Assembly: GCF_017565705.1 (NCBI RefSeq)
Contig: NZ_JAGDYL010000004.1
Location: 1-64,000, forward strand
Direction of reading: 5' to 3'
Source of the DNA: Leucobacter ruminantium
Lineage (GTDB): Bacteria; Actinomycetota; Actinomycetes; Actinomycetales; Microbacteriaceae
Length of the DNA stretch: 64,000 nt
Shown one piece after another: positions 55,446-64,000 of the stretch. Numbering within the stretch: position 1 is the first letter of the stretch; each line of letters starts with the position of its first letter. The notes under the pieces were generated by a model, which ran no database searches, was not told where the DNA came from, and saw nothing but the letters and a program-made list of their open reading frames with translations. Both the position numbers and the translations under genes were made by a program.

Positions 55446-55587
55446 TCGTCGTCGTCCCTTCTCCGCTCGGCAGTAGATGTCGAGAATTCGCGAGAACAGG
55501 ACATCGGCTGACCAGCAGCGACGGGAGCGGAAGCGCGTACCTCAGTTCCTGCGGGGCCATTACGACGGCGCTCACCGCTCGTCGGCG

Positions 55588-57318
55588 CTACTGCAGCGGC
55601 GCGAGTCGCGTCTCGTGGGCGTCGAGCGCCAGGCCCGCAGCGCGCAGCGCACTCGAGCTGTAGCGGCCGATGGCCCGCTCCTCGAGCAGCGCGTCGCGCT
55701 GCGCGTCGAGCACGAGCCTGGCGAGACGCAGGTAGGCCTGCGCCGGCGTCTCCTGTTCGAGCGTCTCGATCGCCCCCGTGGCGGGCAGCGCCACCGCGAG
55801 CGGTGCGAGCGCGTTGCGGGAGCTCGCCCGTACGCGTTCGACGACCTGCTCCGACGGAGTCGGGAAGAGCTCTTCGTCGCCCGACGGCTGCTGCAGCAGG
55901 TCGTCGAGTGCCGCGTTGCCGGCCTCGATGAGGTCCTGGCTGAGCGAGGCGAGCTCCTTGCGATCGTGCTGCGACCCCGGACCGTCGGGCCACAGCCGCT
56001 TGATCACGGATGGCAGCGTGAGCCCGTGCAGCAGCAGGGTGATGACGGCGACGAAGAATGCGACGAGCACGAGTTGGGGGCGGAACGGCACCTCCGTGGG
56101 GATCGACTGCGCTGCCGCGAGCGTGACGACGCCGCGCATGCCGCTCCACGACAGCACCGCACCGTCGCGCCAGCCGAGCTGCTGGTCGCGCTCGTGGTCG
56201 AGGTCGGCCTGGTTGCGCTGCTCCAGCATTCTGAAGCGGTGCGCCTTCTCGGGGTCGACGTTCTTCTTGCCGCGCAGCCGCTCGGCGATGCGCGACATGC
56301 CCTCGCTGCGCGCCTCGTAGCGGCCGACGGCGCCGCGCATGGAGAGCAGCATCGGCACGAGGAAGAGCGCGCGCACGAGGATGAGCACGGCGACCACGCC
56401 CAGGGCGATGAGCGGCAGGTGCTCGAAGCGCAGCTCGTCGCCGCCCACCTCGTCGACGAGGTAATGCAGTTCGAGGCCCATGAGCAGGAAGACGCCGTTC
56501 TCGATGACGAACTGCAGCGTGCGCCAGTTCAGACGCTCGTTCATGCGGGCGGTCGCGCTGAACCGTTTGGCGGAGTGGTGGCCGGTGTACAGGCCCGTGA
56601 CGACGACGGCGAGCACGCCCGAAGCACCGATCTCCTCGGCCGGGATGAACGCGACGAACGGCACCACGAACGAGACGACGGTGTCGTAGACGGGGCTCAC
56701 GAGATGGGAGCGCACCCAGACGGTGAGCACCCCGACGAGGTAGCCGATGACGATCGCGGCCGCGACGGAGAAGACGAAGGTGCCCGCGGCGTTCCAGAAC
56801 GCGAAGCTGCCGGCGATCGCGGCGAGCGCCGTCTTCAGCAGCACGAGCGAGGTCGCGTCGTTGACGAGGCTCTCGCCCTCGAGGATCGACACGAGCCGTT
56901 CGGGCATGCCGAGCCGCTTGCCGATCGAGGTGGCGGCGACGGCGTCTGTCGGGCTGACGACCGCGCCGAGCGCGACCGCCACGGGGAAGGGGATGCTCGG
57001 CACGGCGAGGTGGAGCAGCCAGCCGATGATGATCGCCGAGATGAGCACGAGCACCACGGACAGCCCGGCGATCGGCCGGATGTTGCGTCTGAAGTCGACG
57101 AGAGGCGTGTTCACCGCGGCCGAGTAGAGCAGCGGCGGCAGCACGCCGAGCAGGATGATCTCGGGGTCGACGCGCACCGGCGGCACCATGGGCAGGTAGC
57201 CGATGCCGATGCCGATGACCACGAGCAGCAGCGGCGCGGCGATGCCGATGCGGCCGCCGAGGATCGACGCGCCCACGAGCACCACGACCGCGGCGACGGC
57301 GAGGAGTCCGATTTCCAT
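55588..57318 (-). CDS. CPA1-family Na+/H+ antiporter
   Basis: 576 residues, about 12 membrane helices plus a soluble C-terminal region of about 130 residues. ND-type motif GESLVNDATSLVLLKTA, SPTDAVAATSIGKRLGMPERLVSILEG and GMRGVVTLAAAQSIP are typical of NhaP-like exchangers. It would export Na+ for H+ and control pH. ATG 57316-57318 has no ribosome site and lies 6 nt after TAGGCT, whose TAG is the stop codon of the upstream gene. Convergent with alr across 142 bp in which I see no strong terminator. Confidence 0.9.
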   Translation of the reverse strand: MEIGLLAVAAVVVLVGASILGGRIGIAAPLLLVVIGIGIGYLPMVPPVRVDPEIILLGVLPPLLYSAAVNTPLVDFRRNIRPIAGLSVVLVLISAIIIGWLLHLAVPSIPFPVAVALGAVVSPTDAVAATSIGKRLGMPERLVSILEGESLVNDATSLVLLKTALAAIAGSFAFWNAAGTFVFSVAAAIVIGYLVGVLTVWVRSHLVSPVYDTVVSFVVPFVAFIPAEEIGASGVLAVVVTGLYTGHHSAKRFSATARMNERLNWRTLQFVIENGVFLLMGLELHYLVDEVGGDELRFEHLPLIALGVVAVLILVRALFLVPMLLSMRGAVGRYEARSEGMSRIAERLRGKKNVDPEKAHRFRMLEQRNQADLDHERDQQLGWRDGAVLSWSGMRGVVTLAAAQSIPTEVPFRPQLVLVAFFVAVITLLLHGLTLPSVIKRLWPDGPGSQHDRKELASLSQDLIEAGNAALDDLLQQPSGDEELFPTPSEQVVERVRASSRNALAPLAVALPATGAIETLEQETPAQAYLRLARLVLDAQRDALLEERAIGRYSSSALRAAGLALDAHETRLAPLQ

Positions 57319-57330
57319 GGGATAAGCCTA
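57316..57330 (-). promoter_or_regulatory. Leaderless promoter of the antiporter, built on the upstream stop codon
   Basis: Minus strand: TAGGCT (57325-57330), six bases (TATCCC), ATG. The TAG at 57328-57330 is also the stop codon of the winged-helix gene. Confidence 0.6.
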
Positions 57331-58569
57331 CGAGCCTGCGGACGGGGCGATCGAGAGCGGCGTCTGCCCGGTGCCGTGGAATGCGGCCCATCGCGCCGCC
57401 TCGGGGGCGAGCCCGTCGAGATCGATCTCCTCACCGGGGAGCGGGGTGACCGCGAGGCCCGATCCCTTTCGCGAGCCGCGTCTCCAGGTGCCCACGACGC
57501 GCCCGTCGTGCACTGCCGTCGCGAGGAACATGCCGTTGCGGCCCGGCACGATCCGCTCGAAGTGCGCGGGGTCGAGCTGCGCGTCGCGGTCGGTGTAGCC
57601 GAGCAGATGCTCGTCGAAGGCCGGCAGCAGCAGCCACGAGGGGGCGAGGGATCCGCTCGCTCCGCTCGCGAGCGCGCGATCGGCGAGGTCTGCGGGTGCC
57701 CACAGCTCGCCGGCCGCACCCGCGACCCCGTCGAGGCGCAGCGGCACGAGGTCGCCGCGCTCCCCGCCGAGGGCGACGGCCTGCTTGGCCTCGCGCACCG
57801 TGAGGCCGCTCCACCACGCGAGATCCTTGACGCGCACGGGGCCGCGCGCCCCGGTGTAGCGCACGGCGAGCTCGGCGAGGGCTTCGTCTCCTGAGAGCTC
57901 GCGCGGCGATGCGATCCAGTCGGCGGCGAGCACGAGCCGCGGCTCGCCGCCGCCCGGCGACGGACCGAAAACCGCGATGCCGTTCTGGCAGAGCCACCAG
58001 ATCACGTGGTAGCGCCAGTTGCTCCGCCACTCGATACCCGCCTCCGTCCACACCGCGGCGAGGCTGTCGCGGTCGTGCGAGGCGCCGCCCGCGAGCGCAG
58101 CGGTCGAGACCTCGACGAGCCGATCGAGCACCGCGTCGCTCATGCCGAGGAACTCCCGCCGCTTCGGAGCGCCCGACAGCACCCGATGGTTCGTGAGGCG
58201 CTGCATCCACCCGATGTCCTCAGCCGCGACCACGTGGATCGTGCCCCGCATGGGCCAGGAGCGCACGATGAGACCCGCCTCGAACGCCGCCGTCACGTCA
58301 TCGACCGTGGTGCCGGGCGCGCGCACGCCGAGCGCCCACCGCGCCGAGCGCCAGTCCTGGCCCTGCACCGCGAGCATGCGCCTGGCCACGGCCGCGACGA
58401 GCTGCGGGCCGGATGCCTCGCCCGCGGGCACCGGCGCGGGGCCGGCGGGCGCGGATCCCTCACGGATGCTCGGGCCGGGCGTCGATCCGACGGCCGACTC
58501 GGCCAGGCCGAGTGCGGCCATGCGCAGGCGAAGCAGTTCTGCCGGGGTGATCGAGGGAGTCGCGTCCAT
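57328..58569 (-). CDS. Winged helix DNA-binding domain protein (HTH_42/YcaQ-like)
   Basis: 413 residues. Recognisable stretches: RRMLAVQGQDWRSARWALGVRAPG, GLIVRSWPMRGTIHVVAAEDIGWM, WSGLTVREAKQAVAL and LLPAFDEHLLGYTDR, with a C-terminal LPAFDE...GTWRR layout typical of the family. Relatives in the YcaQ/AlkX branch are DNA glycosylases acting on interstrand crosslinks or alkylated bases; whether this one is an enzyme or only a DNA binder cannot be told. The first 55 residues include a low-complexity Pro/Gly insert encoded in part by a GATCCCTC copy. The ATG appears leaderless. Confidence 0.85.
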   Translation of the reverse strand: MDATPSITPAELLRLRMAALGLAESAVGSTPGPSIREGSAPAGPAPVPAGEASGPQLVAAVARRMLAVQGQDWRSARWALGVRAPGTTVDDVTAAFEAGLIVRSWPMRGTIHVVAAEDIGWMQRLTNHRVLSGAPKRREFLGMSDAVLDRLVEVSTAALAGGASHDRDSLAAVWTEAGIEWRSNWRYHVIWWLCQNGIAVFGPSPGGGEPRLVLAADWIASPRELSGDEALAELAVRYTGARGPVRVKDLAWWSGLTVREAKQAVALGGERGDLVPLRLDGVAGAAGELWAPADLADRALASGASGSLAPSWLLLPAFDEHLLGYTDRDAQLDPAHFERIVPGRNGMFLATAVHDGRVVGTWRRGSRKGSGLAVTPLPGEEIDLDGLAPEAARWAAFHGTGQTPLSIAPSAGS

Positions 58570-58581
58570 GGGCACAGTGTA
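58567..58581 (-). promoter_or_regulatory. Leaderless promoter of the winged-helix gene
   Basis: Minus strand: TACACT, six bases (GTGCCC), ATG. Confidence 0.6.
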
Positions 58582-58725
58582 TGGCGCGCCTCCGACATCG
58601 GCGCTGCGAGCGAACACGGCCCGGGAATGTCGCAGGCCGCGCGTATCATGGCAGCTGCCGAACGGGCCGCCGCGTCTCCGACGCCCAGACCGCCCGCCCA
58701 ACGATGCACCCTCCGGAAGGCACTC

Positions 58726-60573
58726 GTGTCCCCACTGCTGCGCATCCTGCGCTTCACCCGATCCCTCGCCCCCTACTACGCCGGCATCACGATCGCCGCC
58801 GTCGTGGTCACGGGAGCGGGCCTCGCCGTGCCCTTCATCACGGGGCGGGCGACCGACGTGGTCGTCTCCGCCGTGGGAGCCGTCGCACGCGGTGAGAGCG
58901 TCGCGGAGGGCACCGTCCGCACGGTCGTGCTGCTCGCGGTCGCCCTGCTCGCCGCGAGCCTCGTCGAGACCCTCATGGGCAACATCGGCGGCTACTGGGG
59001 TGACGTCATGAGCGCGAAGATGCGCACGATCCTCTCCTCCCGCTACTTCGAGAAGCTGCTGGCGCTGCCCCAGCGCTACTACGATCACGAGCTCACGGGC
59101 ACGATCGTCGCCAGGCTGAACCGCTCGATCACCGAGATCACGAACTTCATGAAGACGTTCTCGAACATGTTCGTGACGATGTTCATGACGACGGTCGCCG
59201 TGCTCGCGATCAGCGCCTGGTACTACTGGCCCCTCGCCGTGCTGCTCGCGATCGCCTACCCGGTCTACCTCTGGCTGACCGCGCTCACGAGCCGCAAGTG
59301 GCAGCGCCTCGAGAACGAGAAGAACGAGCACGTCGACGTCGCCTCCGGTCGTTTCGCCGAGGTGGTCGGGCAGATGCGCGTCGTGAAGTCGTTCGTGCGC
59401 GAGCGCAGCGAGCTGCGGCACTTCGAACAGCACTTCGACGAGACGGTGACGCTCACGGGCGCGCAGTCGCGGCACTGGCACACGATGGACGCGCTGCGCC
59501 GCGGAGTGCTCAACGTCATCTTCTTCGCCCTCTACGTCATCATCTTCCTGCGCACCGTGACGGGGCATTTCAGCGTCGGCGACATGGTCATGCTCATCCA
59601 GCTCATGGCGCTCGCGCGGCAGCCCGTCACGAGCCTCAGCTGGGTCGTCGACACGGCGCAGCGCGCCACCGCGGGCTCCAAATCGTACTTCGAGGTGATG
59701 GAGCTCGATCCCGACGAGGTCGAGGGCGGGGGAGGACGGCCGGTCGAACTCGTGCGGAGCGGAGACGGCGCGGCCCCCGACGTCGTCGGGCACCAGGACG
59801 GTGCCGCCCCCGAGGTCGTGCGCTTCACCGATGTGCGCTTCGGCTACGACGACGACCCCGACGTGCTCTCCGGCGTCACCCTCTCGGTGAGGCGGGGCGA
59901 GCGCATCGCGTTCGTCGGCGAGTCGGGCGGCGGCAAGTCGACGCTCGTGAACCTGCTGATGGGGCTCTACGCGACGCGTTCGGGCACGATCGAGGTCGCC
60001 GGGGCGGGCGATTCGCCCGAAGCGCTGCGGCGCAGCATCGGCGCGGTCTTCCAGGATCCCTCGCTCTTCTCGGGCACGATCGCCGAGAACATCGCCTACG
60101 GCCGGCCCGACGCCACTCGCGAGGAGATCGAGGCGGTCGCCGAGCGCGCCGCCGTCGCGTCGTTCGTCGAGCGGTTGCCGAACGGCTACGACACCCTCAT
60201 CGGGGAGCGGGGCATCAAGCTCTCGGGCGGGCAGAAGCAGCGCATCGCGGTGGCGCGCGCCATGCTGAAGGACGCGCCCTACCTCGTGCTCGACGAGGCG
60301 ACGTCGGCGCTCGACACGAAGTCGGAGCGGCTGGTGCAGGCCGGGCTCGAGGATCTCATGAGCGACCGCACGAGCTTCATCATCGCCCACCGGCTCTCGA
60401 CCATCGCCGAGGTCGACCGCATCGTCACCCTGCGCGACGGACGCATCGACGAGATCGGCACGCCCGCCGAACTCGCCCAGTCGGGCGGCATCTACGCCGA
60501 ACTGCTCGCCCTGCAGCACTCGGCCTCGAAGGCCGACCGCAAGCGACTCAAGCGCTTCGACGTCGTGGGGTGA
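58726..60573 (+). CDS. ABC exporter (fused membrane and ATPase domains)
   Basis: 615 residues, half-transporter that would act as a dimer. N-terminal six-helix membrane domain (about 10-320: ILRFTRSLAPYYAGITIAAVVVTGAGLAVPFITG), then the ATPase with Walker A GESGGGKST (about 396), a signature LSGGQKQR (about 500), Walker B YLVLDEATSALDT and the H-loop IIAHRLSTI. Belongs to the MsbA/multidrug-lipid exporter type. GTG 58726 is preferred, with GGAAGG 6-7 nt upstream; the frame is open further upstream because of GC bias. A TATCAT box near 58648 could be its promoter. The helicase gene follows after 17 nt. Confidence 0.9.
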   Translation: MSPLLRILRFTRSLAPYYAGITIAAVVVTGAGLAVPFITGRATDVVVSAVGAVARGESVAEGTVRTVVLLAVALLAASLVETLMGNIGGYWGDVMSAKMRTILSSRYFEKLLALPQRYYDHELTGTIVARLNRSITEITNFMKTFSNMFVTMFMTTVAVLAISAWYYWPLAVLLAIAYPVYLWLTALTSRKWQRLENEKNEHVDVASGRFAEVVGQMRVVKSFVRERSELRHFEQHFDETVTLTGAQSRHWHTMDALRRGVLNVIFFALYVIIFLRTVTGHFSVGDMVMLIQLMALARQPVTSLSWVVDTAQRATAGSKSYFEVMELDPDEVEGGGGRPVELVRSGDGAAPDVVGHQDGAAPEVVRFTDVRFGYDDDPDVLSGVTLSVRRGERIAFVGESGGGKSTLVNLLMGLYATRSGTIEVAGAGDSPEALRRSIGAVFQDPSLFSGTIAENIAYGRPDATREEIEAVAERAAVASFVERLPNGYDTLIGERGIKLSGGQKQRIAVARAMLKDAPYLVLDEATSALDTKSERLVQAGLEDLMSDRTSFIIAHRLSTIAEVDRIVTLRDGRIDEIGTPAELAQSGGIYAELLALQHSASKADRKRLKRFDVVG

Positions 60574-60590
60574 CAGTAGGCTTGAGCACC

Positions 60591-63206
60591 ATGAACCTGG
60601 GCCAGATCCTCGACGGTGCGACCGAGATCGCGAGCGCGGACGAGGCCTACGCGGTTTTCGAGGAGTGGGCGTGGGAGCAGCGCGGCCTGCGCCTCTACCC
60701 CGCGCAGGAGGAGGCGGTGCTCGGCATCGCGCTCGGCTCGAACGTGATCCTCGCGACCCCGACCGGAACGGGCAAGTCGCTCGTGGCGCTCGGCGCGCAT
60801 TTCGTCGCGGTCGCCGAGGGCAGGCGCACCGTCTACACGGCGCCCATCAAGGCGCTCGTGAGCGAGAAGTTCTTCGACCTCGTATCGGTGTTCGGCGCCG
60901 AGCGCGTGGGCATGGTGACCGGCGACACCTCGATCAACCCCGACGCTCCGATCCTGTGCTGCACGGCCGAGATCCTCGCGAACCAGGCGATCCGCGACAA
61001 AGACGTCGACAACCCCGATGCGGGCGGCATCACTCAGGTGATCATGGACGAGTTCCACTACTACGCCGATCCCGAGCGCGGGTGGGCGTGGCAGGTGCCG
61101 CTGCTGCTCATGCACGACGCGCAGTTCCTGCTGATGTCGGCCACGCTCGGCGACGTGACCGAACTCGCCGCCGATCTGAGCGACGCGACCGGGCGCGACA
61201 CCGCGCTCGTCACCGGAGTCGAGCGCCCCGTCCCGCTGCACTTCTCGTACGCGGTCGCCCCGGCCCACGAAGTCGTCGAACGCCTCGTCGAGGAGCACCG
61301 CACCCCGGCCTACCTCGTGCACTTCAACCAGTCGCACGCCGTCGAGCAGGCGCAGGCGCTCGCGAGCATCCGCGTGGTCGACCGTGCCGGGCGCGACGCG
61401 ATCGCCGAGGCGATCGGCGACTTCCGCTTCTCCACGGGTTTCGGGCAGACGCTCTCGAGACTCGTTCGGGCCGGGATCGGCGTGCACCACGCCGGCATGC
61501 TGCCCCGCTACCGCCGCCTCGTCGAGCAGCTCGCGCAGCGCGGCCTGCTCAAGGTGATCTGCGGCACCGACACGCTCGGAGTCGGCATCAACGTGCCCAT
61601 CCGCACCGTCGTCATCACGGCGCTCACGAAGTTCGACGGCGAGAAGATGCGCCGGCTCTCGGCCCGCGAGTTCCACCAGATCGCGGGCAGGGCGGGCCGC
61701 GCGGGCTTCGACACCGAGGGCGACGTGATCGCCCTCGCCCCCGAGCACGAGGTCGAGAACGCCAAGCAGAGTGCGAAGGCGCAGGCCAAGGCCGCTGCCG
61801 GCAAGAAGATCGGCAAGGGGCCCAAGAAGAAGGCGCCCCCGCAGGGCTTCGTCGGGTGGAGCGAGCAGACGCTCGACAAGCTCGTCGCCTCGGAACCCGA
61901 ACCCCTCGTGAGCCGCATGCGCGTCACCCACTCGATGGTGCTCGGCGTGATCGGCCGCGGCGAGGAGTGGGAGGGCGAGGCCCTGAACACGATGCAGATG
62001 CTGATCTTCGACAGTCACGAGCCGCGCGCCGCCCAGTTCGCGCACGCGCGCACCGCCCTCGGCATCTTCCGCACGCTGCGGAGCGGGGGCATCGTCGAGG
62101 TGCGCGAGGTGAACGGGCAGCGGCTGCTGCGCCTCACGGTCGAGCTGCAGGCGAACTTCGCCCTCAATCAGCCGCTGTCGCCCTTCGCGCTCGCGGCGAT
62201 CGAGCTGCTCGATCCGGAATCCGAGAGCTACGCCCTCGATGTGATCTCGATCATCGAGTCGACTCTCGAGGACCCGCGAGCGATCCTGCGCGCGCAGGAG
62301 CACAGGGCCCGCGGCGAGGCCGTCGCGGCGATGAAGGCCGAGGGCATCGAATACGACGAGCGCATGGAGCTGCTCGAAGAGGTGACGCATCCGCAGCCCC
62401 TCAAAGAACTGCTCGGCGAGGCGTACGAGGCCTACGCCAAAGAGGTGCCCTGGGCGCGGGACTACGAGCTGAGGCCGAAGTCGGTGGTGCGCGACATGGT
62501 GGAGCGGGCCTTCGGCTTCCGCGACCTCGTCTCGTTCTACCAGCTCGGCCGGGCCGAGGGCGGTGTGCTGCGCTATCTCAGCGATGCGTTCCGTGCGCTC
62601 GAGCGCACGGTGCCGGAGCAGTCCAGGAACGACGAGCTCGAGGAGCTGATCGATTGGCTCGGCGAGCTCGTGCGCCAGGTCGACTCGAGCCTCGTCGACG
62701 AGTGGGCCGCGCTCGCCGACCCCGCGGCGGTGGGGCAGCTCGAGGAGCGGGCGCATTCGGATGAGATCGAGGGATCCCTCGCCCCTCCCTCCCGATCCCT
62801 GCTCGCGAACGAGCGCGCCTTCACGGTCATGGTGCGCAACGCGCTCTTCAGGCGCGTGCAGGCGGCCGCGTTCGAGCGTTACGACGAGCTCGCGGAACTC
62901 GACGGCCCCTCGGCCGGGTCGGGAACCGGCGGCTTCGGCGAGAAGAGGTGGCGCGAGGCGCTCGACGGCTACTTCACCGAGTACGACGAGATCGGGGTCG
63001 GGCCCGACGCGCGTGCGTCGGGTCTGCTCGAGCTCGATCGCGGCGCCGACGCGCTCGCCGCGGGGGAGTGGCGGTTCAGGCAGGTGCTGCTCGACCCGGC
63101 GGGCGATCGCGACTGGGGCATCGAGGGATCGATCGACCTCCGCGCCTCCGAACAGCTCGGTGAACCCGCTGTGCGGGTGGAGCGGGTCGGGCCGTTGCGG
63201 GAGTGA
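60591..63206 (+). CDS. Superfamily 2 DEAD/DEAH helicase with DUF3516 C-terminus
   Basis: 871 residues. Walker A TPTGTGKS (56-63), APIKALVSEKFFDL, a DEFH Walker B box in VIMDEFHYYADPERG (about 153), LMSATLGDV, then the second lobe with GVGINVPIRTVVITALTKFDG and HQIAGRAGRAGFDTEG. A Lys/Ala-rich insert (KAQAKAAAGKKIGKGPKKKAPP) precedes a long DUF3516 region found in actinobacterial Ski2/Mtr4-like helicases; role in RNA turnover or repair is plausible. ATG 60591; no ribosome site, and TAGGCT lies 8 nt before it, so it may be leaderless. A triple cluster of GAGGGATC-type motifs falls in a variable linker at 62765-62800. Confidence 0.92.
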   Translation: MNLGQILDGATEIASADEAYAVFEEWAWEQRGLRLYPAQEEAVLGIALGSNVILATPTGTGKSLVALGAHFVAVAEGRRTVYTAPIKALVSEKFFDLVSVFGAERVGMVTGDTSINPDAPILCCTAEILANQAIRDKDVDNPDAGGITQVIMDEFHYYADPERGWAWQVPLLLMHDAQFLLMSATLGDVTELAADLSDATGRDTALVTGVERPVPLHFSYAVAPAHEVVERLVEEHRTPAYLVHFNQSHAVEQAQALASIRVVDRAGRDAIAEAIGDFRFSTGFGQTLSRLVRAGIGVHHAGMLPRYRRLVEQLAQRGLLKVICGTDTLGVGINVPIRTVVITALTKFDGEKMRRLSAREFHQIAGRAGRAGFDTEGDVIALAPEHEVENAKQSAKAQAKAAAGKKIGKGPKKKAPPQGFVGWSEQTLDKLVASEPEPLVSRMRVTHSMVLGVIGRGEEWEGEALNTMQMLIFDSHEPRAAQFAHARTALGIFRTLRSGGIVEVREVNGQRLLRLTVELQANFALNQPLSPFALAAIELLDPESESYALDVISIIESTLEDPRAILRAQEHRARGEAVAAMKAEGIEYDERMELLEEVTHPQPLKELLGEAYEAYAKEVPWARDYELRPKSVVRDMVERAFGFRDLVSFYQLGRAEGGVLRYLSDAFRALERTVPEQSRNDELEELIDWLGELVRQVDSSLVDEWAALADPAAVGQLEERAHSDEIEGSLAPPSRSLLANERAFTVMVRNALFRRVQAAAFERYDELAELDGPSAGSGTGGFGEKRWREALDGYFTEYDEIGVGPDARASGLLELDRGADALAAGEWRFRQVLLDPAGDRDWGIEGSIDLRASEQLGEPAVRVERVGPLRE

Positions 63207-63268
63207 CGGCCGACCCGGGGGTGCCGCGCACGGACGTCGGCCCGGTCGGATCGGGGTCTGCCCGGCGG

Positions 63269-63283
63269 TAGAATCGAGGGATG
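63269..63283 (+). promoter_or_regulatory. Leaderless promoter of deoC
   Basis: TAGAAT (63269-63274), six bases (CGAGGG), ATG 63281. Confidence 0.65.
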
Positions 63284-63973
63284 ACTGAAGAGCGTCCCCT
63301 CACCACCGAGACCTTCCTCGCGAACGCGGATCACACGCTGCTCGCCCCCGAGACGACGCGCGCGCAGCTCGATGCGTTCATCGAGTCGGCGGTCGCGCTC
63401 GGAGTGGCCCGGGTGTGCGTGAGTCCGACCCTGATCCCCGCCGACAAGCGCGGGCTCGAGATCGTCACGGTCGTGGGTTTCCCGACGGGCGTGCACTCGG
63501 CAGAGGTGAAGGCGTTCGAGGCTGCGCAGGCCGTCGAGGCCGGTGCAGACGAGATCGACATGGTGGTGAACCCCGGCCTCCTGCAGGCGGGCGACTGGGA
63601 GGCGCTGGAGGACGAGATCCGGGCCGTGCGGCGCGCCGTTCCCGCCTCCGTGCTCAAGGTCATCCTCGAGACCGCGGCCCTCACCGACGAGCAGACCGAG
63701 GCCGCCTGCCTCGCCTCCGAGGCGGCGGGCGCCGACTACGTGAAGACCTCGACCGGCTTCCACGCCGCGGGCAATGCGACGACCGGGGCCGTGCGCGTCA
63801 TGTCGGCCACCGTCGGCGATCGTCTCGGTGTCAAGGCCTCTGGCGGCATCCGCACCGCCGAGGCGGCGCGGCGCATGTGGCGGGCGGGGGCGACGCGCTT
63901 CGGCATCTCGAGCACGGAGCCGATCGTGAAGCAGTGGGACAGCTCCGATGAGGGCGAGGGATCCGGCTACTGA
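63281..63973 (+). CDS. deoC: Deoxyribose-phosphate aldolase
   Basis: 230 residues, TIM-barrel class I aldolase. Cleaves 2-deoxyribose 5-phosphate to glyceraldehyde 3-phosphate and acetaldehyde in deoxynucleoside salvage. The Schiff-base lysine is at about 155 in YVKTSTGF; the second lysine lies in GVKASGGIRT; DEIDMVVNPG matches the active-site Asp region. Complete at both ends. The ATG is probably leaderless: a TAGAAT box ends 6 nt before it. Confidence 0.95.
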   Translation: MTEERPLTTETFLANADHTLLAPETTRAQLDAFIESAVALGVARVCVSPTLIPADKRGLEIVTVVGFPTGVHSAEVKAFEAAQAVEAGADEIDMVVNPGLLQAGDWEALEDEIRAVRRAVPASVLKVILETAALTDEQTEAACLASEAAGADYVKTSTGFHAAGNATTGAVRVMSATVGDRLGVKASGGIRTAEAARRMWRAGATRFGISSTEPIVKQWDSSDEGEGSGY

Positions 63974-64000
63974 GCCGCCCGAGCGGTGCCGACACCGTTC
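63974..64000. other. Right edge of the window
   Basis: 27 bp after deoC with no feature. Confidence 0.5.

Overview
The window is a high-GC, gene-dense actinobacterial chromosome segment, most likely from the Microbacteriaceae (a Leucobacter-like genome is my best guess from protein style, not proven). The clues are strong GC3 bias with long antisense shadow frames, a mycobacterial-type Kgd in place of a separate 2-oxoglutarate dehydrogenase E1, an ald/Lrp divergent pair, a DUF3516 helicase, a DUF4349 lipoprotein, and many genes that appear to be leaderless. I find 45 well-supported protein genes plus one possible leader peptide. I see no rRNA, tRNA, prophage, insertion sequence or CRISPR array.

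Layout. 0-12 kb: agmatine deiminase, kgd, a pair of CBS-domain CorC-like membrane proteins, a lipoprotein, and the methionine genes metX and metY, which lie either side of an AbiEi/DUF559-type nuclease-like gene flanked by arrays of a 19-bp repeat. 12-18 kb: a short-chain dehydrogenase, ung, an amino acid permease and a DEAD-box RNA helicase with an arginine/glycine/tyrosine-rich tail. 18-25 kb: a catabolic cluster with a thiamine-diphosphate-enzyme-like protein that has lost canonical residues, an IclR regulator, a succinate-semialdehyde-type dehydrogenase, an APC permease and an FAD amine oxidase; together they suggest uptake and oxidation of an amine. 25-32 kb: DUF4349 lipoprotein, MFS transporter, second DEAD-box helicase, acetyltransferase, alcohol dehydrogenase and an XRE regulator.

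32-42 kb is the most unusual stretch. A three-gene operon encodes a lipoprotein that fuses a solute-binding domain to a von Willebrand A domain, a membrane protein with an XpaC-like cytoplasmic domain, and TelA. Divergent from it lie a GNAT-AAA+ ATPase fusion and a 1222-residue nuclease/helicase of the TM0106 type. 42-48 kb: an aminotransferase, then an operon of permease, unknown protein and zinc alcohol dehydrogenase next to a PucR-type regulator. 48-55.5 kb: a compact alanine cluster (ald, Lrp/AldR-like regulator, Na+/alanine symporter, D-Ala/D-Ser/Gly-type permease, alanine racemase). 55-64 kb: a Na+/H+ antiporter, a winged-helix protein, an ABC exporter, a DUF3516 helicase and deoC.

Three signals run through the window. 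First, ten genes start exactly 6 nt after a TANNNT -10 box, so transcription should begin at the start codon. Second, the heptamer AGGGATC (mostly as GAGGGATC) occurs roughly 78 times by eye on both strands, about ten times the composition expectation, and is sometimes paired into intergenic hairpins. Third, there are two families of short intergenic repeats: 19-bp GAACAC units, and TGATTGAGCGAGCG/GAGTCGAAA inverted elements.
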